From NCBI RefSeq assembly GCF_003313325.1, contig NZ_QMHQ01000002.1, positions 930,001 through 994,000 of the forward strand: a stretch of 64,000 bases of DNA. The letters are read 5' to 3'. The notes below the pieces were generated by a model. The model searched no databases. It saw only the letters and a program-made list of their open reading frames with translations, and was not told where the DNA came from. Every line of letters begins with the position of its first letter. Position 1 is the first letter of the stretch. The translations under genes were made by a program, and so were the position numbers. Below, in pieces: positions 51,552 through 60,334 of this stretch. This stretch comes from Pedobacter namyangjuensis. GTDB taxonomy: Bacteria > Bacteroidota > Bacteroidia > Sphingobacteriales > Sphingobacteriaceae.

Positions 51552-51953
51552 TTAGCCAATAACCGAATCGTGTACTACTACTTTCTCCCAAAGGTGACTG
51601 TATTTTTTGATAGCATCTAAATGTATAGGATGAGTTTCATAAACGTTAATGTCTTGCAAATTTTTAAATGTTGCTACTAGGTTGTAACTAAAAGAATTAT
51701 CAACAACTTCTCTAGCATTTGTTTTCGCTGGTCGGCCGTAGCGTAAGGTTTTCACTACCGGAATAGCCTTCAACTGCTCAAAAAAAGCGCTAAAATCTTT
51801 GATTTGTTTTTCACTTAACTCTTTCTTAAGCCAAAACAAAACATAATGCGTAATCTCTTCTGTATCTATATGTTCTGTAGCTATCACGTTATTTCCTATT
51901 AATGATACCGAGGCAACTGTTGCGGCACCTTTTATAAAATTTCTTCTCTTCAT
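51552..51953 (-). CDS. Dabb (stress-responsive alpha/beta barrel) family protein with Tat signal
   Basis: 133 residues. The N-terminus MKRRNFIKGAATVASVSLIG is a twin-arginine signal. The mature part is a dimeric alpha/beta-barrel (Dabb) domain: THYVLFWLKKELSEKQIKDFSAFFEQLKAI with the typical HxVxFxL first strand, then FSYNLVATFKNLQDINVYETHPIH, then W. Dabb proteins include stress proteins and small-molecule cyclases; the export signal suggests a periplasmic role. No partner gene is obvious. Confidence 0.85.
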   Translation of the reverse strand: MKRRNFIKGAATVASVSLIGNNVIATEHIDTEEITHYVLFWLKKELSEKQIKDFSAFFEQLKAIPVVKTLRYGRPAKTNAREVVDNSFSYNLVATFKNLQDINVYETHPIHLDAIKKYSHLWEKVVVHDSVIG

Positions 51954-52031
51954 TTTTATACGATTTAATTACAACAACAATTATACGAAAAAGAAGATTG
52001 TTCCCTTAACTAATGGTAAAAACGAAAACTG

Positions 52032-52937
52032 CTAGGAGTTGCAAATTATATTAAATAGTGCCGGCAACGCATAAATAGTTGTTTCGCTCTTTTTTTTCAA
52101 ATCTAACAACTCATCATCTAACCTAACGTCGGGTGTTTGCCACTGTATTGACGCTTTTTTTATTTGAACGCTTTTAAACGGAAATTTTGCTTTTTTACCC
52201 AATCCAATTTTTTTAAGGTATTTGATCAAATCTTCACGTTGGTTATCAGCAATCATTACCAAGTCCAAGTAACCATCGCTTGGATCTATGTGTGGCGCAA
52301 AAGCTAACTGGGGGCCTAACCGTGGTATGTTCATTGCTTCTACCATTATAAAATCGCCTTCTATTTTTTTTTCACCCAAATCAACCTTGCAAGCAAAAGC
52401 TTTCATGGTGCTAACCAATTCTATCAGCTTTGCCAAAGCAAATTCCATCTCTTTCTCAGGATCTTCTTGCGGATTTTCTATCCTATCCATTTCTTTCATC
52501 AGCTTCGGAAATAATCCTAAACCGAAAGATTCAATAAAATAGTGTTCATTTTCATTCATTTGCGCACAACCAACATCCAAGGTACGTTTTGGTGCTTTTT
52601 TCCAACCCGAAATATAACTAGCATAATTTGCACCTATACCAAATGAACCTGCAATGTTATTAGCGGTACCAAATGGTAAAATTGCAACTGGCCGTTTAAA
52701 CTTTAACTTCTTATTAAGTAAGTAAAGTATCGTTTTTCGAATCGTACCATCGCCACCGGCAACAGCAATAATTTCTTCTTCTGTTTGTATCTGATCTAAA
52801 ACCTTGCTTTTGGATGACGAGTAGTTACACAAATAACCTTTTGATTCTATCAATTTTACCAATTGTTTTTTACTATGTTCTTCATCTCCAGCTGTGGGAT
52901 TATGTATTAACCTTACGTTTTGTGCAACTATTTTCAT
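52032..52937 (-). CDS. Diacylglycerol/lipid kinase family protein
   Basis: 301 residues from the ATG at 52937 (MKIVAQNVRLIHNPTAGDEEH); an earlier in-frame start at 52979 adds 14 residues in the divergent promoter gap. Family motifs are HNPTAG at the N-terminus, the nucleotide loop AVAGGDGTIRK, and ILPFGTANNIAGSFGI. The C-terminal beta-sandwich has DPSDGYLDLVMI. This is the YegS/BmrU-like lipid kinase fold, which phosphorylates a membrane lipid such as diacylglycerol or sphingosine; sphingobacteria make sphingolipids, so a sphingoid substrate is possible. Divergent from surE. Confidence 0.87.
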   Translation of the reverse strand: MKIVAQNVRLIHNPTAGDEEHSKKQLVKLIESKGYLCNYSSSKSKVLDQIQTEEEIIAVAGGDGTIRKTILYLLNKKLKFKRPVAILPFGTANNIAGSFGIGANYASYISGWKKAPKRTLDVGCAQMNENEHYFIESFGLGLFPKLMKEMDRIENPQEDPEKEMEFALAKLIELVSTMKAFACKVDLGEKKIEGDFIMVEAMNIPRLGPQLAFAPHIDPSDGYLDLVMIADNQREDLIKYLKKIGLGKKAKFPFKSVQIKKASIQWQTPDVRLDDELLDLKKKSETTIYALPALFNIICNS

Positions 52938-52995
52938 TTTGATGCAACAATAATGTAAGCTATATGGTTTTACTTGCACACTAATACTTTAAGCG

Positions 52996-53721
52996 ATGAA
53001 CATTTTAATAACCAACGATGATGGAATTTATAGCCCGGGAATAGCTGCACTTGCGCAAATGGCCTTGCAATTTGGCACTGTTCGAATTGTAGCTCCAGAT
53101 GTTGAACAATCATCAATGGGGCATGCTATTACACATTCACGACCACTTACTTATAAAAAATCGCCTATTACCTTTAACGGGATAGATGCCTATCGAGTAA
53201 ACGGTACACCGGCAGATTGCGTTGCATTGGGTTTGCATATGTATCCTGATACAGATGTTGTACTTTCTGGCATAAACATGGGGCCAAATCTAGGTAACTC
53301 CATGTGGCATTCTGGCACTTTGGCAGCAGCTAAACAAGCCGTTTTGCTTGGTGTTAAAGGTATCGCATTAAGTACGCCGGTAGGCAAAACGGAACCAAAC
53401 TTCGATCTGCTAGCACCCTTTGTGGCACAAAGCCTCACACAGCTTTTTGAAGATGAAACGCCAGCACTATACAATGTAAATTTTCCGCCTGAACCAACGG
53501 GAATTAAATATACCCGACAATCGGTTAGGCTTTACGATGGGCAAGTATTTCCGGGCAAAGATCCTATGGGCAGAGATAATTACTGGATTTGGGTTAAACC
53601 ACTAGAAGCCGCCGAGGAAGGAAGCGACCGCCACGCTGTAGAAGAAGGCTTTGTATCGATAACCCCGCTTCGTTTAGATTTAACTGACGAAGAAAATTTA
53701 AGCAGTAAATTAAATAGCTAG
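52996..53721 (+). CDS. surE: 5'/3'-nucleotidase SurE
   Basis: 241 residues. It is a metal-dependent survival nucleotidase acting on nucleoside monophosphates. Signature: NILITNDDGIYSPGI (metal Asp8/Asp9), VAPDVEQSSMGHAIT (Ser/Asn region), NGTPADCVALGL and VLSGINMGPNLG (metal Asn). The C-terminal tail is normal, so length is near full. It is divergent from the lipid kinase over 58 bases that must hold both promoters. Confidence 0.95.
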   Translation: MNILITNDDGIYSPGIAALAQMALQFGTVRIVAPDVEQSSMGHAITHSRPLTYKKSPITFNGIDAYRVNGTPADCVALGLHMYPDTDVVLSGINMGPNLGNSMWHSGTLAAAKQAVLLGVKGIALSTPVGKTEPNFDLLAPFVAQSLTQLFEDETPALYNVNFPPEPTGIKYTRQSVRLYDGQVFPGKDPMGRDNYWIWVKPLEAAEEGSDRHAVEEGFVSITPLRLDLTDEENLSSKLNS

Positions 53722-53803
53722 CTAAAAAAATTAATTTAAACGAGCAAATAGCTGTTTTAATGCTTATTGTTCACTTAAAATTAGGTCGTTATAAAAAACT
53801 TAT

Positions 53804-53811
53804 TAGTTTTG
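53804..53811 (+). promoter_or_regulatory. Bacteroidota-type -7 element for the sigma/anti-sigma pair
   Basis: TAGTTTTG fits TAnnTTTG exactly; TTAG is at the -33 position about 20 bases upstream. The predicted leader is about 14 bases to the ATG at 53832. Confidence 0.5.
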
Positions 53812-53831
53812 TTAATGCTAACCCCAACTAA

Positions 53832-54287
53832 ATGCTAAAAGGACAAACCGAAGCCGATATGATTTTGAAAGTACCCGACATTAGGTTGCTTTACAATAAA
53901 TATTCGGGCATGCTACTTGGCTTTATCTCTCAAATTATTGATGATAGATCTCAGGCAGAGCAGCAAATGATTAATATTTTTAAGGAACTTGCAAAAAACG
54001 GATTGAAGAACAATTTAACCACACAATCGTCCGTTGTTACAAGTTGGAATGAGTTGCGTAAATTTGCGTTAACCTATTTGCCGGTAAAAACAATAACGCA
54101 ACCATCAATGGCTAAGCCAGTTATTAAACAACATTTAACAGAACAAGAGCAACAAGTTTTTAATATTGCATATTACCAAAAGCAGTCGGTTTCGGCTATT
54201 GCAGTGCAACTAAAACAAACAGAAGATTCAATTAGGGAGACTTTAAAAAAGGCTTTCGCTGTAATGAAACAAAATTATGGAAATTAA
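53832..54287 (+). CDS. Short sigma-70/ECF-like protein
   Basis: 151 residues. The N-terminal part (LLYNKYSGMLLGFISQIIDDRSQAEQQMINIFKEL) aligns with a weak sigma region 2, lacking the usual aromatic -10 melting residues. The C-terminal part (LTEQEQQVFNIAYYQKQSVSAIAVQLKQTEDSIRETLKKAF) is a good region 4 helix-turn-helix. It is shorter than a full ECF sigma (about 170-190). It overlaps the next gene, which is anti-sigma-like, by 11 bases; sigma/anti-sigma pairs are usually arranged this way. Whether it initiates transcription is uncertain. Confidence 0.75.
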   Translation: MLKGQTEADMILKVPDIRLLYNKYSGMLLGFISQIIDDRSQAEQQMINIFKELAKNGLKNNLTTQSSVVTSWNELRKFALTYLPVKTITQPSMAKPVIKQHLTEQEQQVFNIAYYQKQSVSAIAVQLKQTEDSIRETLKKAFAVMKQNYGN

Positions 54288-54774
54288 GAATTACATAGCA
54301 AGCGGTGTACTTGAAGCCTATGTTATGGGTTCGGCTTCAGAAACTGAAACAGCAGAGTTACTTAAACTTAAGGCAAAATATCCAGAGGTTGCAGATGCAC
54401 TTTTTGAACTAGAAATGGACTTAGAGCGCATTGCTCAACAGATGTCAATTAATCCACCTCCAGGAACTTTAGAGAAAATTGAAGATGCAATTGGCGGATT
54501 AGTGAAAGTGGAGGATAGGATGCCAGACGATAGGCCCCCGTTTGAAAAATATGAATATCAAAACTTTAACAAACGCGAAGCGAACAACCAGTTTATTGAA
54601 GTAGAATCAAGCAGTAGCTACATGCGCATACACAAAGCTTGGCGCTGGGTTTTTGCAGCAGTTTTTGTGCTTGGTAAAATATTTTTAGGCTTTGCCATCT
54701 ATTACTATCTAGAAAACAGGCAGGCGTTAAAAACGATAGAAAAACTGGAAAAACAACAAGAAGTGATTAGATAA
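54277..54774 (+). CDS. Anti-sigma-factor-like membrane protein, short
   Basis: 165 residues. The N-terminus (IASGVLEAYVMGSASETETAELLKLKAKYPEVADALFELE) is the zinc-less anti-sigma helical domain seen in Bacteroidota anti-sigma proteins. One membrane helix (WRWVFAAVFVLGKIFLGFAIYYYL) is followed by a short coiled coil (ALKTIEKLEKQQEVI) where full-length relatives have a periplasmic domain. The signal-sensing part is therefore reduced. The start codon overlaps the sigma-like gene by 11 bases. Confidence 0.72.
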   Translation: MEIKNYIASGVLEAYVMGSASETETAELLKLKAKYPEVADALFELEMDLERIAQQMSINPPPGTLEKIEDAIGGLVKVEDRMPDDRPPFEKYEYQNFNKREANNQFIEVESSSSYMRIHKAWRWVFAAVFVLGKIFLGFAIYYYLENRQALKTIEKLEKQQEVIR

Positions 54775-54787
54775 CCTAGTTGCCGAA

Positions 54788-55150
54788 TTACGATCTCTTT
54801 ATTTTTTCAATTTTTTTACCTTTTGCCAGCTCGTCTACAATCTTATCTAAATAACGTACTTTTTGCGTTAACGGGTTTTCTATTTCTTCTACCCTATAAC
54901 CACATATAACACCGGTAATTAAATTTGCATTAGGATTTAATGTAGCATAATTAAAAAAATCTTCGAAATTTGTTTTTTGCTCAATTTGTTGTGTCAACTG
55001 CTCTTCGCTAAAACCTGTAAGCCAAATTATCACATCATGTAACTCAGCAACTGTTCTGCTTTTTTTTTCAACTTTTGTAACGTAATGCGGGTATACCGAA
55101 GCAAATGTCATTTTTGCAATACGTTCATCGTGTGCGCTAGTGCTTTTCAT
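54788..55150 (-). CDS. DUF2200 family protein
   Basis: 120 residues matching the DUF2200 family: [93 protein letters not shown] (shown as separate family segments). The function of the family is unknown. Convergent with the anti-sigma-like gene, 13 bases between stops. Confidence 0.9.
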   Translation of the reverse strand: MKSTSAHDERIAKMTFASVYPHYVTKVEKKSRTVAELHDVIIWLTGFSEEQLTQQIEQKTNFEDFFNYATLNPNANLITGVICGYRVEEIENPLTQKVRYLDKIVDELAKGKKIEKIKRS

Positions 55151-55230
55151 AAAACTAAAATAAAAAAAGCTAGCTAAAGTTTTACAAAATTAAATGTTAA
55201 ATCAAAAGGTGTTTTTTTGCTTTGGAAAAG

Positions 55231-55320
55231 CGAGGTCCGTTTTTCATTTGTTCCGAAAGTCCCCCCATCCACTTTACTTCACTCCGTAAACTCCGTTCGT
55301 GTTCGCTTCTGTCGGGTTTA
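55231..55320 (-). repeat. Intergenic repeat, degenerate copy C
   Basis: Minus-strand TAAACCCGACAGAAGCGAA (from 55320) matches the copy A start TAAACCCGATTGTAGTGGAA, and GTGGATGGGGGGAC (near 55273-55260) matches the copy B end GCGAATGGAGGGAC. The centre holds a tandem ACGGAGT motif in place of a clean palindrome. The rest of 55151-55570 contains only a 6-base hairpin TGGCAG/CTGCCA near 55517. Confidence 0.5.
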
Positions 55321-55570
55321 AATTACTAAGGTAAATGCAAGTTAAAAAATTTGCTAACGTCAGTTAAGTTTTTATTTGTTTACATCAAGGCTTACCCTTT
55401 CAATCGCATCGCATGCCAAATTAAAAAACATAAAGAACAACCAGTATGCTGAAACTAAAATGCTTGGTTTTTGCACTTTAAAAAATTACATTATTTAAAA
55501 GAAATATAAAAAATTCTGGCAGTTCTATTCTGCCATATTCACTATATTGAGCCATCAATTTTATTTAGAA

Positions 55571-56557
55571 ATGACTTACAATCCCTCAACCAGTAGATAC
55601 CAAAATATGCAATACAACAGATGTGGCAACAGCGGTTTAAAACTGCCTGCAATATCTTTAGGTTTATGGCATAACTTCGGTGATGTAGACGAGCCACAAA
55701 ACTTTAGAGACATTTTACATTTTGCGTTCGATAGCGGCATTACCCATTTTGATTTGGCCAACAATTATGGACCTCCTCCAGGTTCAGCAGAAACCAACTT
55801 CGGAAAAATACTCGCTACAGATTTTAAATCGCATAGAGATGAGCTTGTAATTTCTACAAAAGCAGGCTATACCATGTGGGATGGACCTTATGGCGATTGG
55901 GGCTCTAAAAAATATTTGGTGTCCAGTTTAGACCAAAGCTTAAAGCGCATGGGCATACCTTATGTCGATATATTTTACCATCACAGGCCAGATCCGGAAA
56001 CGCCCTTAATTGAAACCATGACAGCTTTGGATTTAATTGTTAGGCAGGGAAAAGCGTTGTATGTTGGTTTATCAAATTACAAACCTGCCGAAGCAAAAGA
56101 GGCTTTTAAAATTTTAAAAGAATTGGGTACGCCTTGCATTATTCATCAACCTAAATACTCTATGTTCGAAAGAACGCCAGAACAAGGTTTGTTAGATTTA
56201 CTGGCCGATGAAAAAGTTGGCTGCATACCTTTTTCGCCCTTGGCGCAAGGAATGCTAACCAATAAATACTTAAAAGGAATTCCGGCAACATCTAGAGCAG
56301 CAAAAGCAACCGGCTTTTTGCAAGCCGAAGCAATTACTCCAGAGAGATTAAATCAAATTAATAGTTTAAATGACATTGCTAATAATAGAAGCCAAACTTT
56401 GGCACAAATGGCATTAGCTTGGGTTTTAAGGCAACCGGCAGTTACCTCTGTTTTAGTAGGCGCAAGCAGCAGTGCACAATTAGCAGATTCGCTTAAAACG
56501 TTAGATAATTTGAGTTTTAGCGAAGCGGAATTAAATCAAATAGAAGCTATTCTTTAA
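55571..56557 (+). CDS. Aldo/keto reductase, L-glyceraldehyde 3-phosphate reductase type (YghZ/MgrA-like)
   Basis: 328 residues from the ATG at 55571. An earlier TTG is not needed, because the family begins with MTYNPSTSRYQNMQYNRCGNSG. Catalytic tetrad of the AKR fold: Asp and Tyr in FDLANNYGPPPG, Lys in VISTKAGYTMW, His in IFYHHRPDPETP. The core has LGLWHNFGDVD, PKYSMFERTPEQGL and PFSPLAQGMLTNKYL. It closely follows the Escherichia coli YghZ pattern, which reduces L-glyceraldehyde 3-phosphate and methylglyoxal with NADPH. Monocistronic with a bidirectional terminator. Confidence 0.92.
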   Translation: MTYNPSTSRYQNMQYNRCGNSGLKLPAISLGLWHNFGDVDEPQNFRDILHFAFDSGITHFDLANNYGPPPGSAETNFGKILATDFKSHRDELVISTKAGYTMWDGPYGDWGSKKYLVSSLDQSLKRMGIPYVDIFYHHRPDPETPLIETMTALDLIVRQGKALYVGLSNYKPAEAKEAFKILKELGTPCIIHQPKYSMFERTPEQGLLDLLADEKVGCIPFSPLAQGMLTNKYLKGIPATSRAAKATGFLQAEAITPERLNQINSLNDIANNRSQTLAQMALAWVLRQPAVTSVLVGASSSAQLADSLKTLDNLSFSEAELNQIEAIL

Positions 56558-56563
56558 AAAAGG

Positions 56564-56596
56564 AAGGGTTCAAAATTTTAGTTTTGAACCCTTTTT
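56564..56596. terminator. Bidirectional intrinsic terminator
   Basis: Perfect 12-base arms AAGGGTTCAAAA (56564-56575) / TTTTGAACCCTT (56582-56593), with T-run to the right and A-run to the left. It serves the aldo/keto reductase and the convergent acyltransferase. Confidence 0.9.
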
Positions 56597-56603
56597 AAGT
56601 TAT

Positions 56604-57692
56604 TTAGGCACTAAACTTTTTCATCCATTTTCGGTTTAAAAATTTCCTAACAGGGATATCATAAAACTTCATTACCAAATAGGCTAATGCAACTAATAGC
56701 ACTAACGCTATTAAAATTATATAAGTCAATTGCTCGGTGTTTGGCTTGTGGCTTAGATAATAATTTCCAAACATCCATAATACTGCATAATGTGTCATAT
56801 ATAATGGATAGGAAATTTTCCCAGAAAAAAGGCAAAGTTTTCTAAAGCTGGTCTTCAATGTTGCCCCCGCTCCTAATGCCACCAATAATGGAAAATAAAT
56901 TATTACAACCAGGGGTTCTGTTACCCAATTCCATTTAGAAAAAGGCATAACAAAAGCTAAAATTAGTAATACTGCAATACCCAAAAAACCTAAGTTGTTT
57001 TTCACAATCCAGTTAGATCTATAGATAAGTAAACCGGCTAAAAAAGAGTAGGCTATCCGGGCGGCACCATCAAAAAAAGTTGGCCCACTCCAACCACCCA
57101 GTAAATTTCCCGAACGATTGGCCACAAAAATAAGTACTACCCCAGCAACCACGGTTAAAAACAAAAGCAAATTGCGTTTTATTTTGTAAAGTACAACTGC
57201 ATAAATAATATTCGCAATGTATTCCCAAAACAGCGACCAAGAAGGTGCATTAAAACTGAATAAGTTAAATCCCCTATCTTCTATAATCGGCAAAGGAATG
57301 AGTAACATTGAACATAAAAAAGTTAATACTATTTTTCCGATACTGTACAATTCCGGATGTCCACCGAACGGATCAAATAAAAATGCCAGCAAACCTAAAA
57401 CAGAACCCAATATTACCAGTGGATGCAACCTTATTATTCTCGCTTTAAAAAACTCCATTATACCCATTTTCGAAATGCGGTCATCGTAGGCATAAGCAAT
57501 TACAAATCCCGATAGGCAAAAGAAAAAATCTACGGCCAAAAATCCGTGTGCTATAAAGTTTTTACTAAAATCAGTATAGGCCCATTCCATAAAATGAAAC
57601 ACTACCACCGCTAAAGCTGCAATACCTCTTAATCCATCAAGTATTTCAAAATGCTTTTTTGATGGAAGGTCTCCTATCCCATTTTTTTCCAT
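56604..57692 (-). CDS. Acyltransferase family 3 (OafA/YrhL-like) membrane protein
   Basis: 362 residues from the ATG at 57692 (MEKNGIGDLPSKKHFEILDGLRG); the upstream extension to 57794 is not typical of the family. The N-terminal motif LDGLRGIAALAVVVFHF includes the conserved His/Arg region. About ten membrane segments follow, with FLAVDFFFCLSGFVIAYAY (second motif) and LYMTHYAVLWMF (late motif). Such enzymes O-acylate exopolysaccharide, lipopolysaccharide or peptidoglycan at the inner membrane. The substrate is not identifiable. Confidence 0.9.
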   Translation of the reverse strand: MEKNGIGDLPSKKHFEILDGLRGIAALAVVVFHFMEWAYTDFSKNFIAHGFLAVDFFFCLSGFVIAYAYDDRISKMGIMEFFKARIIRLHPLVILGSVLGLLAFLFDPFGGHPELYSIGKIVLTFLCSMLLIPLPIIEDRGFNLFSFNAPSWSLFWEYIANIIYAVVLYKIKRNLLLFLTVVAGVVLIFVANRSGNLLGGWSGPTFFDGAARIAYSFLAGLLIYRSNWIVKNNLGFLGIAVLLILAFVMPFSKWNWVTEPLVVIIYFPLLVALGAGATLKTSFRKLCLFSGKISYPLYMTHYAVLWMFGNYYLSHKPNTEQLTYIILIALVLLVALAYLVMKFYDIPVRKFLNRKWMKKFSA

Positions 57693-57883
57693 ATCCAATT
57701 TATTCGCCCAACTCCTTAAGATTAGAATGGCCTTATTTTTTGTTAAGGTATTTAAAATTAGTAAATCAAGCAAATGCGGGTGCCGAGGCAACAAAGCACA
57801 TTGTAAACTGAATGTTAAAAGATAGGTTTAAACAAACATTCAAAAGTTCGTTCCGTTTTTAAGTTAAATTAAAAAAATATACC

Positions 57884-58636
57884 ATGTCAATATTAGAAAA
57901 TAAAGTAGCGGTAGTTTCCGGAGCAGGATCAGGAATTGGTCGTGCCATAGCAATAACTTATGCACAGGAGGGCGCCAAAGTTGTTGTAGCAGATATTAAC
58001 GAAGAGCATGCCAATGAAACGGCAAACCTAATCAAACAAAATGGTGGCGAAGCATTTGCTATAAAGGCAGATTCGTCTAAAGCAGATGAAAATAAAAAGC
58101 TAGTAGATTTTGCTGTAGAAAAATATGGCCGTTTAGACATCGCCTGCAACAACGCGGGCGTGGGCGGCCCTGCCAAACCTACAGCAGCTTACGAGCCAGA
58201 GGAATGGGATAAAGTGATTGCTTTGAATTTAAGCGGCGTATTTTATGCTTGTAAATATCAATTGGAGCAAATGGAAAAAAATGGCGGTGGCTCTATCATT
58301 AACATTGCATCTATCCATGGGCAAGTTGCAGCACCAAACAGTCCTGCTTATACCGCATCTAAACATGCAGTAGTTGGCCTTACTAAAAATATTGCGGCAG
58401 AATATGCTACTAAAAATATCAGGTGTAACGCTGTTGGACCAGGATACATAGAAACGCCTTTACTAACCGCTAATTTAGATGAAGCAGGCTTAAAAGCTGT
58501 TGCTGCAAAAAGCCCGATGAACAGGCTAGGTACCGTACAGGAAATAGCAGATCTTGTTGCTTTTTTAAGTTCAGACAAATCGTCTTTCACCACAGGAAGT
58601 TATTGGATTTCAGATGGCGGTTATACGATAGTATAA
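57884..58636 (+). CDS. SDR-family oxidoreductase (FabG/glucose-dehydrogenase-like)
   Basis: 250 residues. NAD(P)-binding motif VSGAGSGIGRAIAI, acidic residue VVADIN (Asp after strand 2, favouring NAD), NNAG, catalytic Ser in IINIASIHG, and YTASKHA (Tyr and Lys). The C-terminal DKSSFTTGSYWISDGGYTIV is the usual SDR ending. A classical SDR of 250 residues; substrate unknown. Followed by a perfect 12-bp terminator, so monocistronic. Confidence 0.92.
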   Translation: MSILENKVAVVSGAGSGIGRAIAITYAQEGAKVVVADINEEHANETANLIKQNGGEAFAIKADSSKADENKKLVDFAVEKYGRLDIACNNAGVGGPAKPTAAYEPEEWDKVIALNLSGVFYACKYQLEQMEKNGGGSIINIASIHGQVAAPNSPAYTASKHAVVGLTKNIAAEYATKNIRCNAVGPGYIETPLLTANLDEAGLKAVAAKSPMNRLGTVQEIADLVAFLSSDKSSFTTGSYWISDGGYTIV

Positions 58637-58653
58637 TCATGCCAAATCATTGC

Positions 58654-58686
58654 AAAAGGCTTCAACTGTAAATTGAAGCCTTTTTT
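58654..58686 (+). terminator. Intrinsic terminator of the SDR gene
   Basis: Perfect 12-base arms AAAAGGCTTCAA (58654-58665) / TTGAAGCCTTTT (58673-58684), then T. Confidence 0.9.
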
Positions 58687-58759
58687 ACAGTATTTTCTTT
58701 TGAAATCTGAGAATAGATGTTTGGAAAAATAAAGTTCAAATTAACAAATTACCAATCAA

Positions 58760-59182
58760 CTACGCATTTCCATACCTATCCTGTACGCTTTTTATTGATT
58801 CTTCAGCTATTTGTTTAGCTATCGAAAGGTCAATATCACTTAACCTTTTTATATAAATACAGGCTTTACCCATTTTAAACTTACCAAGTTTTGATAGCAA
58901 TGCAGTTTCTTCTCCCTCACAATTGTAGATGTAAAGAGAAATTGCAGCTTTACGAGGTGAGAAACCAAGCAAGGGAGCATCGCCTTCATGTCCGCTAGCA
59001 TATTTATAATGGTACTTTCCAAAACCGATTATACTTGGTCCCCACATAATAGCAGGCGAACCAGTAATTTCTCCCATCCAAGTAATTAGATCAAAACTAT
59101 CTTGGCGTTTTTGCAAATCAGGTACTGCGTTTATAAATGCAAGTACATTTTCACTGGTTTCTTTTGTTTTATTTTCAGCCAT
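58760..59182 (-). CDS. DUF1801 domain protein
   Basis: 140 residues. Conserved family segments are RQDSFDLITWMGEITGSPAIMWGPSIIGFGKYHYKY (in two parts), PLLGFSPRKAAISLYIY and GKFKMGKACIYIKRLSDIDL. Family members (YdhG-like) are of unknown function. It lies 13 bases after the 97-residue gene on the same strand, a probable two-gene unit. Confidence 0.88.
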   Translation of the reverse strand: MAENKTKETSENVLAFINAVPDLQKRQDSFDLITWMGEITGSPAIMWGPSIIGFGKYHYKYASGHEGDAPLLGFSPRKAAISLYIYNCEGEETALLSKLGKFKMGKACIYIKRLSDIDLSIAKQIAEESIKSVQDRYGNA

Positions 59183-59195
59183 AAAATGATCTGTT

Positions 59196-59489
59196 TCAGC
59201 TTTGCGAACTATATTTTTTCCAAGTAGCCACTTTCGCTTTTTGTCTTTCTATATAAGCGTCGGCAATAATTTCTGCGGTAGTTTTACCTTCGGTATTCTC
59301 TAACAAATCCTTCAACTTATATTGATCTACATCCGCCCGATATAAAACCTGAAGTAATTTTTGAAAATCATCTTCTACCAAATACTCGAAAGTTTTCACC
59401 AATACCTCACGCAAATGTGATTCGGTAATGTTATTGGGCACTTCGAAATGTTTAGCTACAAGTTGAAGTAGCTGTGTTGTATCGCTCAT
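59196..59489 (-). CDS. Conserved hypothetical small helical protein
   Basis: 97 residues, fully helical by pattern (LLQLVAKHFEVPNNITESHLREVLVKTFEYLVEDDFQKLLQVLYRADVDQYKLKD, seen as consecutive helices), no signal peptide. I recall similar proteins as conserved hypotheticals in Sphingobacteria but do not know a function. It precedes the DUF1801 gene. The 218 bases between this gene and mce hold nothing clear. Confidence 0.65.
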   Translation of the reverse strand: MSDTTQLLQLVAKHFEVPNNITESHLREVLVKTFEYLVEDDFQKLLQVLYRADVDQYKLKDLLENTEGKTTAEIIADAYIERQKAKVATWKKYSSQS

Positions 59490-59707
59490 TAAAAATTTTG
59501 TAAACTAATTTAAAAATTATTTCAAATCTACCAGCTAAGAAGTTTGATTTAAGTGTTTTTTATTTCCCTCTGGAACATATCTACATTTAATAAATAATTA
59601 CATGATAATAATCAATTTATATAAGATTTATCAGTATTTTCAACATCCTCTAAAGCCTAATGCCAGCTTAGCCTAAATGAACCAATGATACTAATGAACA
59701 ATTGATA

Positions 59708-60112
59708 TTAATCGATCTCCTGACAAAGCTCTATTAAAACACCATTTGCATCTATTGGGTGCACAAAACAAATTAACTTATTATCGGCTCCTTTTTTTGG
59801 CGTTTCATTAAGTAGTGTAAAACCTTCTTGTTTAAGACGATCCATTTCTGCATATATATCATCTACCGCAAACGCAATATGGTGAATCCCCTCTCCTTTT
59901 TTATTGATAAATTTTGTAATTGCACTATCTTCGCTCGTGCCGGCAAGCAATTCGATTTTGTTGACACCAGTGTTGAAAAAAGCCGTATCAACCCGTTCGG
60001 AGGCTACATGTTCGGTTTTGTAACAACCGGTATTGAGCAATTTTTCGTACACTTTACAAGCCGATGCTAAATCCTTTACAGCAATGCCAATGTGTTCTAC
60101 TTTTTCTATCAT
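59708..60112 (-). CDS. mce: Methylmalonyl-CoA epimerase
   Basis: 134 residues, two vicinal-oxygen-chelate modules. KVEHIGIAVKDL carries the first metal His and HHIAFAVDD the second. The C-terminal NGVLIELCQ has the metal Glu, and LLAGTSEDSAI is the family segment. It converts (2S)- to (2R)-methylmalonyl-CoA in the propionate/succinate path. Full length, monocistronic. Confidence 0.94.
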   Translation of the reverse strand: MIEKVEHIGIAVKDLASACKVYEKLLNTGCYKTEHVASERVDTAFFNTGVNKIELLAGTSEDSAITKFINKKGEGIHHIAFAVDDIYAEMDRLKQEGFTLLNETPKKGADNKLICFVHPIDANGVLIELCQEID

Positions 60113-60179
60113 ACTTTAAAGAGTTAAACAAATGTAAAAATGCAGGTTTTAACTATACTATCATAGCCAATATCTATTA

Positions 60180-60207
60180 TTGTTAGGAAAGTTTTTTTGT
60201 ATCTTTG
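60180..60207 (+). promoter_or_regulatory. Promoter of the isc operon
   Basis: TTG (60180-60182), 17-base spacer, then TATCTTTG (60200-60207), a perfect TAnnTTTG. The predicted leader is about 120 bases to iscS, long enough to hold regulation, though I see no clear hairpin. Confidence 0.6.
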
Positions 60208-60334
60208 CTAAGCGAAAAGATGAAAGCTAAAAGTTAAAAGAATTAGTTGTTGTTAAAAACACCTTGTCCTTTGATCAGTAAGCTTAAATAAAACCCATCT
60301 TCGGTTGAAGATTTTAAAAAGATAGAAACAAAAA

